A program made the translations under genes and the position numbers. The notes below the pieces were generated by a model. It made no database searches. It saw only the letters and a program-made list of their open reading frames with translations, and was not told the origin of the DNA. This document shows positions 53,680 to 63,185 of a stretch of 64,000 nucleotides of DNA, piece after piece; within the stretch, counting starts at the first letter, position 1, and each line of letters opens with the position of its first letter. Source of the DNA: Euryarchaeota archaeon UBA463. Lineage in GTDB: Archaea > Thermoplasmatota > Poseidoniia > Poseidoniales > Thalassarchaeaceae. The stretch is taken from NCBI GenBank assembly GCA_002501805.1, contig DAOI01000008.1:1-64000 (forward strand), in the 5' to 3' direction.

Positions 53680-54108
53680 ATGGAGTACACGCGTTCGGGC
53701 AGTGATGTCCTTGTACGGCTCGACCCAGGAGAGGAGATTCATGCCTCACTGAAGGCATTGGCGAATGACCTTGGATTTGACGCGGCTGCGATAACCAGTG
53801 GGATCGGGAGAACCCGTGACAACCAGTATGGCTACATGGATGGGGAGGGTGTTTACCAAAGGAGGCCCTTGGACTCACCATCAGAGCTAGTGAGCTTGTC
53901 GGGTAATATCGCACGTACAGAAAATGGCGATCCTTTCACTCATATCCACTGTTGCTGGTCTGATGACGATAACAACGTTCATGCTGGTCATATGTTTCAA
54001 TCGACAGTGCATGTTGTTGCAGAAATACATCTCAGAGTGATGGACAATGCGATTATGACTCGATGCCCTCTTGATGATCTTGAGCTACTTGGCTTAGAGT
54101 TTGGCTGA
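53680..54108 (+). CDS. PPC/DUF296-domain protein
   Basis: 142 residues covering a complete PPC (plants and prokaryotes conserved) domain. The start VLVRLDPGEEIHASLKALAN, the SGIGRTRDNQYGYMD segment, LVSLSGNIA and the His-rich FTHIHCCWSDDDN with VHAGHMF match the family pattern with clustered His. Prokaryotic members form trimers and are annotated as DNA-binding, but their molecular role is unsettled. The alternative is a small metal-dependent enzyme, given the H-x-H and GHM motifs. It starts a two-gene plus-strand unit with the hydrolase. Confidence 0.85.
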   Translation: MEYTRSGSDVLVRLDPGEEIHASLKALANDLGFDAAAITSGIGRTRDNQYGYMDGEGVYQRRPLDSPSELVSLSGNIARTENGDPFTHIHCCWSDDDNNVHAGHMFQSTVHVVAEIHLRVMDNAIMTRCPLDDLELLGLEFG

Positions 54109-54126
54109 AAATATGGATCTGATGAA

Positions 54127-54726
54127 ATGAGGGTTTTGTTCGCTCATGGTTTCGAAGGGGGCCCATCAGGGTCCAAGCCCACGTACATGAGAGAAGTTCT
54201 TGGCTGGGAAGTTACCTCTCCAATAATGTCAGAGCTTGGCTGGGATATAGAAAGCCAGACCAAGGTCCTGCTCAGGTACATTGATGAGAATGATTTTGAT
54301 TTGGTAATTGGTTCTTCTATGGGGGGTTTAGCGGCTGCCAATGCCTCATCGATGCGGAGTGATTCTGATTTTCGATTGCTCCTGATTGCTCCTGCGTTCG
54401 GCCTATCGGACAGTTGGGAGGGATTATCTGAAGACGAGCTTGCCAGCTGGAAGGGTTCTGATGTGAGGACTTACAGGGGGTTCGAACTGGAGATTGATCT
54501 TGATTGGAATTTCATGGAAGCCGCTAAGAGGATGTCGTGGCCTGAAGTGGCTCATCATACCACTATTGTTCATGGTTCGAAAGACGATGTCGTCTCGTTA
54601 TCTGTCTCGGAGACTGTCTCCAGTATCTCAGAAATAGTAGAGCTCGTGGTAATCGATGATGGCCACAGGATGAAGAAGTGCCTTCCAAAATTAGAGGGCT
54701 TAGCATCTGATCTAATGTCCCGTTGA
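54127..54726 (+). CDS. Alpha/beta hydrolase (YqiA/UPF0227-like esterase)
   Basis: Small serine hydrolase of 199 residues. FAHGFEGGPSGSKPTYM is the oxyanion-hole region, LVIGSSMGGLAAANAS the nucleophile elbow (GSSMG), HGSKDDVVSLS carries the acid and VIDDGHRMKKC the catalytic His. This compact plan fits the YqiA/UPF0227 esterases. It starts 18 bases after the DUF296 gene. The last 15 bases overlap the 3' end of the convergent livF gene. Confidence 0.82.
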   Translation: MRVLFAHGFEGGPSGSKPTYMREVLGWEVTSPIMSELGWDIESQTKVLLRYIDENDFDLVIGSSMGGLAAANASSMRSDSDFRLLLIAPAFGLSDSWEGLSEDELASWKGSDVRTYRGFELEIDLDWNFMEAAKRMSWPEVAHHTTIVHGSKDDVVSLSVSETVSSISEIVELVVIDDGHRMKKCLPKLEGLASDLMSR

Positions 54727-55431
54727 GCCGAGGAAGTATTCTCCTATTTCTGGATCTGTGAGAATCTCCTTCGCAACTCCTGTATGAACTATCTTACCGT
54801 TGGATACGATGTATCCTCTATCTGATCTGGCCAGTGAGAGACGAGCGTTCTGCTCTACAATGAGGACTGTTATTCCCTGTTCCCTTAGTGAGTCTATTCT
54901 TTCGATGATTTGCTGTTGATAGAGTGGTGAAAGCGCGGCGGTTGGCTCATCTAGGAGCAGGAACTTCGGGTCCGAGATCAGCGCTCTGGAGATAGCAAGC
55001 ATTTGTCTCTCCCCTCCTGAGAGAGAGGCGGCTAAATCATGGACCCGGTTTCTTAGGTCTGGGAACATATCTAGTGCTCTTTCTATTCTCTCGCTCAATA
55101 GGGCACTTGAGAGGCTGTTGCCCCCCATCTGGAGGTTCTCCATAACAGAAAGCGAGGGGAAGACATTGTCCACTTGGGGGACGTATGCTATTCCTTGGTT
55201 GACTAATTGATCTGTTCTCCAACCAGATACCTCAGTACCGTTGTAAAAGACCTCCCCCGAGTAATATGTGGCAATTCCAAAAATCGTCTTTATCAGTGTT
55301 GATTTTCCACATCCGTTTGGACCAATGATGGTGACGAACTCCCCCTCCTCGACATAGAGATCAATTCCATAAAGAATCTGAACGGACCCGTACCCGCCTT
55401 CTAGGTTATTCACTTCCAGAACCCTGGTCAT
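54712..55431 (-). CDS. livF: Branched-chain amino acid ABC transporter ATPase LivF
   Basis: ATP-binding subunit of a Liv-type importer. Walker A is GPNGCGKSTL, the Q-loop region VPQVDNVFPSLSVMEN, the signature SLSGGERQMLAISRAL, Walker B FLLLDEPTAALS, the D-loop follows, and the H-region reads VLIVEQNARLSLA, in which Gln-Asn replaces the usual His as is normal for LivF. The start is ATG 55431, one base after the livG stop, with GGAGGAAT upstream. It is the last gene of the transport operon. Confidence 0.95.
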   Translation of the reverse strand: MTRVLEVNNLEGGYGSVQILYGIDLYVEEGEFVTIIGPNGCGKSTLIKTIFGIATYYSGEVFYNGTEVSGWRTDQLVNQGIAYVPQVDNVFPSLSVMENLQMGGNSLSSALLSERIERALDMFPDLRNRVHDLAASLSGGERQMLAISRALISDPKFLLLDEPTAALSPLYQQQIIERIDSLREQGITVLIVEQNARLSLARSDRGYIVSNGKIVHTGVAKEILTDPEIGEYFLGSTGH

Positions 55432-55432
55432 T

Positions 55433-56233
55433 CTATTCCTCCTCCGTCTTTCCAGCAGCGCCAAGGTACGCCTCGATTACCTTTTGATTGGCTCTCACCT
55501 CATCTGGCGTTCCTTGCATGAGCACCTCTCCTTCGTTCATCACGACAATTCTGTCGACTCCCTGTCTCAGTATGAAGTCCATATTGTGCTCGATGATAAG
55601 AATCGAGATTCCGGTTTCGTTTACGATATTTCTGAGATTGTTGAAAATCTTCATTGCTAGAGGCCCAGCTACCCCTGCTACTGGCTCATCTAGGAGTAGT
55701 AGCTTCGGACTCCCCATCATTGACCTCCCGATATCGACCAGCTTTGACTGCCCTCCTGACAACTCACTGGCTAGGTTATGTGCCATGTGAGGGACTTCTA
55801 ATTGATCGAGTGCATGATATGCATCCATGAGCCTTTCTCGCTCGGATGGATTATTTCGGGACAAGATTGCTTTGAGGAATTCTTTTGCATTTGTTCCGAA
55901 CTGCTTCCTAGGAGGAACCATTAGGTTCTCTATTACAGTCATCTCCCTCCAGAGGTTTGTGTGCTGGAATGTTCTTGTCATTCCTCTGTTCTGAATCTGA
56001 TCTGGCCTAAGTTCAGAGATGTCCTCACCAAACATCTCAATCTTTCCGGACGTCTGTTCTAGTAGTCCGCTAATACAGTTGAATGTGGTCGACTTACCAC
56101 ATCCGTTTGGACCAATCAACCCAACGAATTCGCCTTCACCCACCTCAAAAGAGACGTCCTTTACTGCAATCAGCCCTCCGAACTCCTTCCGAAGACTCTG
56201 TACTTTCAGAACTGGTTCAGTCACTTTATTCAC
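55433..56233 (-). CDS. livG: Branched-chain amino acid ABC transporter ATPase LivG
   Basis: Second ATPase of the Liv importer. Walker A is GPNGCGKSTTFN, the LivG-type Q-loop region GMTRTFQHTNLWREMTVIEN, the signature ASELSGGQSKLVDIGRSM, Walker B LLLLDEPVAGV and the switch His in ILIIEHNMDFI. About 266 residues is normal. The family usually has LSxGQQR in the signature, and here SGGQSKL is a mild change. It overlaps the end of the fused permease gene by eight bases, so the three are translationally coupled. Confidence 0.95.
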   Translation of the reverse strand: MNKVTEPVLKVQSLRKEFGGLIAVKDVSFEVGEGEFVGLIGPNGCGKSTTFNCISGLLEQTSGKIEMFGEDISELRPDQIQNRGMTRTFQHTNLWREMTVIENLMVPPRKQFGTNAKEFLKAILSRNNPSERERLMDAYHALDQLEVPHMAHNLASELSGGQSKLVDIGRSMMGSPKLLLLDEPVAGVAGPLAMKIFNNLRNIVNETGISILIIEHNMDFILRQGVDRIVVMNEGEVLMQGTPDEVRANQKVIEAYLGAAGKTEEE

Positions 56234-59200
56234 CTCCGTCTGGTCTAGTAGGTCTGATCGGGACTTCTGGCAATAGGCCCTTGGAGTTGAACTTGAGTGA
56301 GAACAGCATCAGACACCCGATTAGCATGAGCTTGATGTAAACCATGTCCGCACTAACTGCCCCTGCGAAGAACGACTCATTGATGGATCTCTCACCAAGA
56401 GCAAGTGCGGCGAAGAGGAATACTGCGGCTCCTGAAAAACCAATATCGAAAAGGCTCTCTAATCTGGTAATGTAACCTACAAGTGCCGCTATGGCGAAGA
56501 TAGTGGCTACATCCCATTGATTTGTTATTATCCACTCGAATAGAGTGTCTATTCTGTCAGCGGTAACATGTAGAGGCAAGTCTGAAGAACCCTGAGCCGC
56601 TACCAAGACATTGAATACGAATTCCATCAGAACTATGATGAAGGCCCCGACAACCATTCCCCTGTTATTGGATGTGCCTCCAATGATGAAGGCCGCCCAT
56701 ACCAAAAATGTAGAACGCGCAGGGGACATGAAGCTCGCATCGAAACCTGTGAGCTTCCAGGCCCAGAGTGCTCCAGCAAGTGCAGCTATTGCGGCTCCTA
56801 GAGCGAGGCTGGCAGCCTTGTGAGTCAAGATGTCGTGGCCATGGTGCTGGGCAACCTCCTCATCCTCTCTGATAGCCTTGAGTACTCTTCCCCAAGGCGA
56901 TGAGAGTAGTCTGGAGAGTAGTGTCCATACGATAATCACTGAGGCCACGGATAATAGCATTAGCATCATCATGTAAGGAGCCGGTTCGCCTAGGTTCAGT
57001 AGCTCACCTATGTAGTGGGCTGGAGTGCTGTCTAGCAAAATGTCATCCCTGCAGACGTCGGGACTAGCCCACTGTGTATCTGGGCCGGACTTCTCCGATC
57101 CACAGAACCACCAGTCCTCCAATGGTAGTGGATATCCTGATATCCCGATTGCAGAAGCAACCGGACCCGCTCTCAGAAGTGGTTCTCCAGCTAGGAGAAC
57201 TCTTACAATCTCCCCAAGCGATATGGTCACTATGGCAAAGTAGTCTGTCCTCAATCTAGCAGTAGGATAGGCAAGTAGCCAACCGATGGCGGCGGATAGT
57301 AGCATAGCCACTATTGTGGCCTCCATGATACCCCAATCATATCCGAACACTCTTTCTGGAGCGGTTAGTATTGAGACTGTAATCGCCCCAATAGAGACGA
57401 AGAAAATGATTCCGAAGTTTACCATTCCGGTATACCCGGTATGTAAGTTTAGAGAAAAGGCCATCAAGATGAAGATAGAGAGTGTGAGTAGTACGTTCGA
57501 TACCTGGAGGACTTTCTTGAACTCATAATTGTCCGATTCGGCTATTGGGAGCCAAACTAGGAACATAACTAAGATCGTTATGAGTATGTAGAACGAAATC
57601 CAGGACCCCAATGGACTCTGTCTTCCGTACATCTTGAGATTTGTCTTACGACTCTCTGGAATTTTGAGTATCTTCATTACTGGTTCAAGGAATCTGAGTG
57701 ATAAATCGATAGCGTGGGACTTCAACTCCCCTGGTTTGAAATAATTACTCAATCTCTCCCTTTGTCGTTTAACCATTCTTTCATGGTTCCTATCCAGCTC
57801 TGATAATTTTTGCCTAATATCAGATATTGGAGAGGGGGTTGAGTCGAAGATGGATTTCCATTTGGAGAATAGTGGGAATGATATTTTCTCATTCTCCTTG
57901 CCATTCATTATCCTGATTCCTTCATACGCAGAGAATGCCCATAGTAATACTAATGCTAGTGGCCAAATCAAATCTCCTGCGTCGACAATAAAGTTGACGA
58001 GATCAATCTCGAATCTCATTTGATTGAGCCAGGACTGTTGCATATCGGCCAGAGCGCCTGGAATCCATTGTTCGGCTTCGAAAGGCGTCATTCCACTGGG
58101 GGCGCTGGTCTGATCCAACAGATGGGTCTCCGTCAGAGGACTATCTTCCAGTATTAGCTCTCCATCGTTCCTCCCGGTCAGAATTGCTAGATTGGTTTCG
58201 GCGAACTCGTTTTCCTGGCAGGACTCAGCACAAGAGCCATCGGCAAAGGAGTTCCTTTCAACAAAATTGCTGAATCTGTGAAATACGTATGAGGCCAAGG
58301 CGATTACAGAGAATGTTTGCATCCTGTGTGTTCTGCCCCTCCACCAGTGATGCAATCCGAAAATTCCAGTAGGGAGTAGTGCTAAGCCAGTGGCTATTTT
58401 GGCATCTGTTTCCGTATTGACCTCCTTCTTATTGCGAAGTCTGTCAATCTTCCACTTCTCGTATGCGTCTCCGATCCCTTCGGGCATTATCATTAGTATT
58501 GCGACTAGGAAAATATAGGGCATGACACCATCCAAGGCAGAGTAGTTAGAACGTCCGAGTGGTGACCCTATGCCAATCAGTACAGGAGATGAGAGTGCTC
58601 GTACGAAGCCTACGATGATAGAGCCCACGATGGCACCTGGAATGGATCCTATTGTCCCTAATACAATGATAGCGAATGACGGGAGGAGTAGGGTGAAAGC
58701 GGTCTCTGGACTGAATCTGAGTGTCATTGCGAATATCGCGCCACCCATTCCAGATATTCCAGCAGACAGGAAAGCGCTCGAAAGGTGAACCCTCTCAACG
58801 TTGATTCCGCTACTGGCGGCAAGCTCTGGATTATCGGCAACCGCCCTCATCCTCCTGCCAAGTCTTGTCTTGTTGAGTAGGAGCATCAGGAGGAGCACCG
58901 ATGAGAAAATTACGAATGGGACTGCTCCCTTGTAATATGCGTAGTTGGTGGTAGCTTGTGTTACGCAGTCTGCAGTGGTATCATAGAGTTCATATGCTGG
59001 TTTTGAAGCTTCAGTCACTATTCTGGATAATATAGGCTCGCCTGTTGTTTCGTCTACACCCGTCTGCTCGCAGGTCCACTGAGTATAGGTCCTGCCCTCA
59101 TCTATCGACCTGTCTCCGAGATTGAGTCTGAGCTTGGTAGTGGGTATCTCCCACCTCAGATTTGGCATCCTCCAGTCTCCCTCTGGCTCGAACATGTTTC

Positions 59201-59963
59201 TTCCAGAGCCAAATCTTAGGTAAGTGATGGCCCTCAGTATAAGGGCGACACCCAGAGAAGCGATCATCATGACCTGGGGGGTGGCCTTCGTTCTTCGAAA
59301 TCCCCTGTAGACCAATCTGTCTATGATAACTCCAGCTAGGCCCGTAAGGACGAATGCAGCGATTAGTGTGAAGATTAGGACTGACCAAGTTAGAACACCG
59401 TCCTTAGTAGTGCTTAAGCTAGAAAGGGGGAAGAAGTAGTCACTCCAGATCATTATCATTGAGAGATACATTCCGATCATGAATAATTCAGATTGGGCGA
59501 AGTTACCATACCTCTGGACCTTGTAAGTTAGAGTGAGTCCTATGGCAATTGCTAGATACGTTGAGGACCAAGTCAGAGTGCCTGTAGCTACTGAAACTAT
59601 ATCCAGAGTGAAGGATGCTCCCTCTCCAAGTCCGATGAGAAGAATATCGAGAGTTAAGAAAGTGACCAGGATCATGAATAGCGGGGAAGTGAGTAAGGCT
59701 ATGGTTCTGAAATTACTTGGAGTTACATCATCAAAAAATACCTTGACAATGATGAATCCAGCTGTTAGAGACTCTACTACTTGGAAGAGCCATACCATAT
59801 CATCAGGGATCCCCCCGCCAAGAATTGTGTCGACAATATTGAGTAAGCCTATCCCGTTTGAGGTTCCAAGCAAGTTGGCATCAACGAAAAGGATCGTTGC
59901 AATGAGTATCCTTCGTACTCCCCTAGGGAGATTCGAGTACTTGTGCCGAGCCTCATGCAGCAT
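56226..59963 (-). CDS. Fused LivH-LivM permease with an extra central domain
   Basis: 1245 residues in place of two separate permeases. Residues 125-500 are LivH (LTLTYKVQRYGNFAQSELFM; LGRRMRAVADNPELAASSGI; GTIGSIPGAIVGSIIVGFVR) with a soluble insertion at 255-345. Residues 520-780 are not from either permease: a TM2-like pair (GLALLPTGIFGLHHWWRGR), a Cys-containing acidic extracellular stretch, one more helix and a charged linker. Residues 785-1230 are LivM (SLNLHTGYTGMVNFGIIFFV; AIREDEEVAQHHGHD; GGTSNNRGMVVGAFI). Three extra helices precede LivH. No frameshift or internal stop occurs. The binding protein gene lies upstream behind a strong hairpin. Confidence 0.88.
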   Translation of the reverse strand: MLHEARHKYSNLPRGVRRILIATILFVDANLLGTSNGIGLLNIVDTILGGGIPDDMVWLFQVVESLTAGFIIVKVFFDDVTPSNFRTIALLTSPLFMILVTFLTLDILLIGLGEGASFTLDIVSVATGTLTWSSTYLAIAIGLTLTYKVQRYGNFAQSELFMIGMYLSMIMIWSDYFFPLSSLSTTKDGVLTWSVLIFTLIAAFVLTGLAGVIIDRLVYRGFRRTKATPQVMMIASLGVALILRAITYLRFGSGRNMFEPEGDWRMPNLRWEIPTTKLRLNLGDRSIDEGRTYTQWTCEQTGVDETTGEPILSRIVTEASKPAYELYDTTADCVTQATTNYAYYKGAVPFVIFSSVLLLMLLLNKTRLGRRMRAVADNPELAASSGINVERVHLSSAFLSAGISGMGGAIFAMTLRFSPETAFTLLLPSFAIIVLGTIGSIPGAIVGSIIVGFVRALSSPVLIGIGSPLGRSNYSALDGVMPYIFLVAILMIMPEGIGDAYEKWKIDRLRNKKEVNTETDAKIATGLALLPTGIFGLHHWWRGRTHRMQTFSVIALASYVFHRFSNFVERNSFADGSCAESCQENEFAETNLAILTGRNDGELILEDSPLTETHLLDQTSAPSGMTPFEAEQWIPGALADMQQSWLNQMRFEIDLVNFIVDAGDLIWPLALVLLWAFSAYEGIRIMNGKENEKISFPLFSKWKSIFDSTPSPISDIRQKLSELDRNHERMVKRQRERLSNYFKPGELKSHAIDLSLRFLEPVMKILKIPESRKTNLKMYGRQSPLGSWISFYILITILVMFLVWLPIAESDNYEFKKVLQVSNVLLTLSIFILMAFSLNLHTGYTGMVNFGIIFFVSIGAITVSILTAPERVFGYDWGIMEATIVAMLLSAAIGWLLAYPTARLRTDYFAIVTISLGEIVRVLLAGEPLLRAGPVASAIGISGYPLPLEDWWFCGSEKSGPDTQWASPDVCRDDILLDSTPAHYIGELLNLGEPAPYMMMLMLLSVASVIIVWTLLSRLLSSPWGRVLKAIREDEEVAQHHGHDILTHKAASLALGAAIAALAGALWAWKLTGFDASFMSPARSTFLVWAAFIIGGTSNNRGMVVGAFIIVLMEFVFNVLVAAQGSSDLPLHVTADRIDTLFEWIITNQWDVATIFAIAALVGYITRLESLFDIGFSGAAVFLFAALALGERSINESFFAGAVSADMVYIKLMLIGCLMLFSLKFNSKGLLPEVPIRPTRPDGGE

Positions 59964-60003
59964 CTACTACACGTACCTTCATCATTTGAATAAAATTGTT
60001 GGG

Positions 60004-60034
60004 GCAGTGCGGCGGGAAAACCCCGCCGCACTGC
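60004..60034 (-). terminator. Strong hairpin between the binding-protein and permease genes
   Basis: A perfect 13-bp GC-rich stem (GCAGTGCGGCGGG with CCCGCCGCACTGC) and a 5-base loop lie 14 bases after the binding-protein stop. On the minus strand it is followed by CCCAACAATTTTATT. It may end or slow most transcripts, or protect the 3' end of the binding-protein mRNA, so that the binding protein is made in excess over the permease. Confidence 0.7.
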
Positions 60035-60047
60035 TTTACGTTACCAA

Positions 60048-63000
60048 TCAAACGATTCCGTTGACTGGGTCCCAGTTCCTGGCACAGTCGTATGAGACTG
60101 TGTCTGCGGTTGCATCGTGAGAGAACTCTCCGATACAGAAACCAGCTGCTGGAACATCTCCGTTTGCCATGAAGGTGATTCCTCCACTGGCTCCTTCCAG
60201 ACCGTTACCGGTCCCAGCGATTGCCATGTCTGGCGTGATGCCAGGGGTGGCCAGGGCTGTGAAGGCGGCGAAAGCCACGATGTAGACAGCGTCGAACGCC
60301 TCTGCAGTGTAGATTCCTCCAGCACAGTCAGGGTTTGCCATGCACTGTGCTGCGAAGACCATGCCTACAGTGGTCATTCCACCTGCGGCTGCAGGCTTAG
60401 TGGCGATTACGCCATCGACCAAGGACTTGTCAGCCATATCGGCTGCTAGCCCTACCTCGGCAATTCCATCAGCGCCATAGATGGCTCCAGTGAATCCCTG
60501 CAGGGACATCTCCTCGATTAGCATAGCTCCATCAGCGGCGTATGAGACCATCATTACTGAGGTACATCCGTCATTGACGACCGTGCTCACGATTGTGGAG
60601 AAGTCAGTAGCTGTCTCCTCGTATCCAATCTGTGTGCAAATGCTTGCCGAGTCCATGTTGGCGACAAAGGCGTCTGCCAGTCCTGATCCGTACGCATTGG
60701 TCATGTGAATAACTGCGACGTTGTCCTGCGCATCAGCGGTCATGACTTCAGCAACTACCGATCCCTGGAACGCGTCGCTTGGTACGACACGGTAGAAGGA
60801 TGGGTATGCAGTAGCGTCAGACAGAGCTGGGCTTGTGCTGGCATAGGACACCTGTGGGATTCCAGCTGCGGATAGCACCGCGTTGGCTCCCATGGATGCG
60901 CCGGAGCAGGCTGCTCCAACGACTCCCCATACTCCAGCGTCTACGAGTGTCTGGGCGGCCGAGCCACCCATGGTGCTGTCGCAACCAGAGTCTGCATAGA
61001 CTATCTCGAACTGGACACCGTTACTGTATCCGATCGTGTTGGCTAGACCTAGAGCGATCTGTGATGCCGCAACGAATCCGTTTGCATAAACGGCGATAGG
61101 TCCAGTGGCGTCGTTCAGGAACCCGATCTTGACTGTGGCGCCCATGAACGGTGCTGCAGTTACTCCGGCTCCTCCGGCTTCCCACATCCTGTCGCAGTTG
61201 AAGTACTCTCCAAAGGTTGGTACGTGAGCGAAGGTACAGACATCGTAGCCTGATCCTCCAACGTCTCCGTTGTCCAAGAAGGTGTGAGTGCCGCTGTCTC
61301 CAGCATATGCATCGCCTACCATGGGCACGTGCATGCCCATATTCTCTCCGTCCTCCATCATTGCTGCGTGACCGATCATCATTACTGCATCGTACGCCTC
61401 AGATGTGAAGATTCCAGTGGAGCAGACAGAGTCGTCAGAACATGCGGCTGCGAAAACTCCAGCACCTGCTGCTGCGGCTCTAGGCCTTGTTACCTCGATT
61501 CCGTTTGCGGCTGCTGGGTTGGTGTAGTCTGCTAGAGCAGCCTCTCCGGCCATTCCGTCAGCGCTGAAAATCGGTATTGTTGCACCCATAACTGCCATGG
61601 TCTCGACGATCATAGCTCCGTCAGCGGAGTAGGATCCTAGGAAGACTGAGTCGCAGCCTGCGTCCATAACTGCCTGAACGGCGCTCTGGAAATCAGTTGC
61701 TGTCTCCTCGTAACCTGCCTGTAGACAGACGTTGTCCTCGCCCAGGTTGAGCGCTACTGCGTCTGCTAGACCTGCACCGTAGCTGTTGGTCATGTGCACG
61801 ACAGCGGTGTTGGAAACTCCGCTTGCCATTATCATGTCAGCAGCAGCCTGACCCTGCAGAGCGTCGCTTGGGACGATTCTGTAGAAGTGAGGGTATGCGG
61901 TTGCGTCACTCAGAGCTGGGGATGTGCTAGCGTAGGATACCATAGGGATTCCAGCAGCCGCTAGGACTGCGTTAGCACCCATTGATGCTCCAGAGCAAGC
62001 GGCTCCAGCCACTGCGACAACTCCGGCGTCCACGAGGGACTGAGCTGCTGTACCGGCCGTCTGACCGTCGCATCCGGAGTCTGCCTCGATTACCTCGAAG
62101 ACATAGTCGTCTCCCATTGCGTTTAGGTCGTCCATGGCTGCTCCCCACGCGAAGGTGAATGGAGCTGCGAACTGAGCTATTGGCCCTGTTGCGTCATTCA
62201 AGAAACCTAGCTTGATTGTTACGGCTGGGTCTTCAACGACTGGTGCAACGAACATTGGGTTTGCTGCTCCCATGTAGTGAGCGGCTAGCTCGTCAGCGAC
62301 AGCGTGAGCGATGTCAGCATCGAATCCGACTACTGATCCATCGTCAGCATAGCTCTCGAATGGAGGGTAGAACGGATCTGTGCAAAGCCTTAGGCTCCCG
62401 GACTCCAGAACGGCTGTCAGATCGCTTCCCTCAGTAGGTACTGGGTAGGAAGTAGCTGTATCCATAGTGGTGTCATCGGCTAGGGTTACTGCACCATCGA
62501 AACTGGCGCCGTAGATCAGGTCGTACTCACCAGAGTCGACCATGGCTCCAATTGCCATGTTCAGTGCGCCAAGTAGCTCTCCAGAGGAATCCCCCTGCAC
62601 AGCCATACCGAAGTTCTCATCCGAGAAGGTGACCATCAAGTCACCCTCTAGGGACAGAACGGGGGCGTCACCCATTGCGTAGTGTACGTCGCCATTGTTC
62701 AGAGCGGCGATTACCGAAGGGAAGTCGTCGTAAGCGCTGATCGTAGCTGCACCCAGGTTATCCTGAGCATACAGGTCAGAGGTGGTCCCCGACTGTACGC
62801 CTATAGTGGTGCCTTCTGCGTTCAGGTCTGCGACGGCGCTGATAGAAGCGGCGCCAGATCCACCGATTACACCCTGGCTACTTGTGTAGTAGGCCCTGGT
62901 GAAGTCGACAGCTTGCTCTCGCTCGTCAGTCTTCGTCATCGCCGATATGATAGCGTCACACATATCGCCGGCATTCAGGTTGGGAATGATGGGGTCCCAT

Positions 63001-63152
63001 GCGGACTCCACGAAGTCGGCACTAACGTCGCTGGCCATCGAAATGGACCAGTCGGGTGTGTCGTCTTCATCATCCCCACCAAGGCATCCGGCGAAAGCTG
63101 CCGCCAGCATGCTCATGGTAAGCATCATTGCAATCATCTTGTTGTTTTTCAT
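60048..63152 (-). CDS. Multi-domain substrate-binding lipoprotein (family 3 domain plus two LivJ-type domains)
   Basis: Lipid-anchored binding protein for the Liv importer. Numbering is from 63179. The signal ends in the lipobox AFAGC (Cys32). Residues 43-230 are a family 3 amino-acid-binding domain beginning in mid-fold (SAWDPIIPNLNAG, TDEREQAVDFTRAYY, TTIGVQSGTT). The missing N-terminal segment of that fold appears after it at 260-300 (SLRLCTDPFYPPFESY, VVGFDADIAHAVADEL), which suggests circular permutation. Two LivJ/K-type domains follow (about 320-690 and 695-1043), each opening GFLNDATGPIA and sharing GAACSGASMGANAVL and SYASTSPALSDATAYP. The start is ATG 63152 with GTGAG upstream. Confidence 0.85.
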   Translation of the reverse strand: MKNNKMIAMMLTMSMLAAAFAGCLGGDDEDDTPDWSISMASDVSADFVESAWDPIIPNLNAGDMCDAIISAMTKTDEREQAVDFTRAYYTSSQGVIGGSGAASISAVADLNAEGTTIGVQSGTTSDLYAQDNLGAATISAYDDFPSVIAALNNGDVHYAMGDAPVLSLEGDLMVTFSDENFGMAVQGDSSGELLGALNMAIGAMVDSGEYDLIYGASFDGAVTLADDTTMDTATSYPVPTEGSDLTAVLESGSLRLCTDPFYPPFESYADDGSVVGFDADIAHAVADELAAHYMGAANPMFVAPVVEDPAVTIKLGFLNDATGPIAQFAAPFTFAWGAAMDDLNAMGDDYVFEVIEADSGCDGQTAGTAAQSLVDAGVVAVAGAACSGASMGANAVLAAAGIPMVSYASTSPALSDATAYPHFYRIVPSDALQGQAAADMIMASGVSNTAVVHMTNSYGAGLADAVALNLGEDNVCLQAGYEETATDFQSAVQAVMDAGCDSVFLGSYSADGAMIVETMAVMGATIPIFSADGMAGEAALADYTNPAAANGIEVTRPRAAAAGAGVFAAACSDDSVCSTGIFTSEAYDAVMMIGHAAMMEDGENMGMHVPMVGDAYAGDSGTHTFLDNGDVGGSGYDVCTFAHVPTFGEYFNCDRMWEAGGAGVTAAPFMGATVKIGFLNDATGPIAVYANGFVAASQIALGLANTIGYSNGVQFEIVYADSGCDSTMGGSAAQTLVDAGVWGVVGAACSGASMGANAVLSAAGIPQVSYASTSPALSDATAYPSFYRVVPSDAFQGSVVAEVMTADAQDNVAVIHMTNAYGSGLADAFVANMDSASICTQIGYEETATDFSTIVSTVVNDGCTSVMMVSYAADGAMLIEEMSLQGFTGAIYGADGIAEVGLAADMADKSLVDGVIATKPAAAGGMTTVGMVFAAQCMANPDCAGGIYTAEAFDAVYIVAFAAFTALATPGITPDMAIAGTGNGLEGASGGITFMANGDVPAAGFCIGEFSHDATADTVSYDCARNWDPVNGIV
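60051..62222 (-). repeat. Tandem duplication of the LivJ-type binding domain (coding)
   Basis: Two copies of about 350-370 codons, roughly 61110-62222 and 60051-61097, encode LivJ/K-type domains. They share long identical motifs (GFLNDATGPIA, DSGCD, VGAACSGASMGANAVL or its near match, SYASTSPALSDATAYP, TNAYG/TNSYG, GYEETATDF). The high similarity points to a fairly recent duplication or ongoing gene conversion. Confidence 0.8.
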
Positions 63153-63185
63153 TAGAAACTCACGTTCCAGTGCCCGCACGACGAC

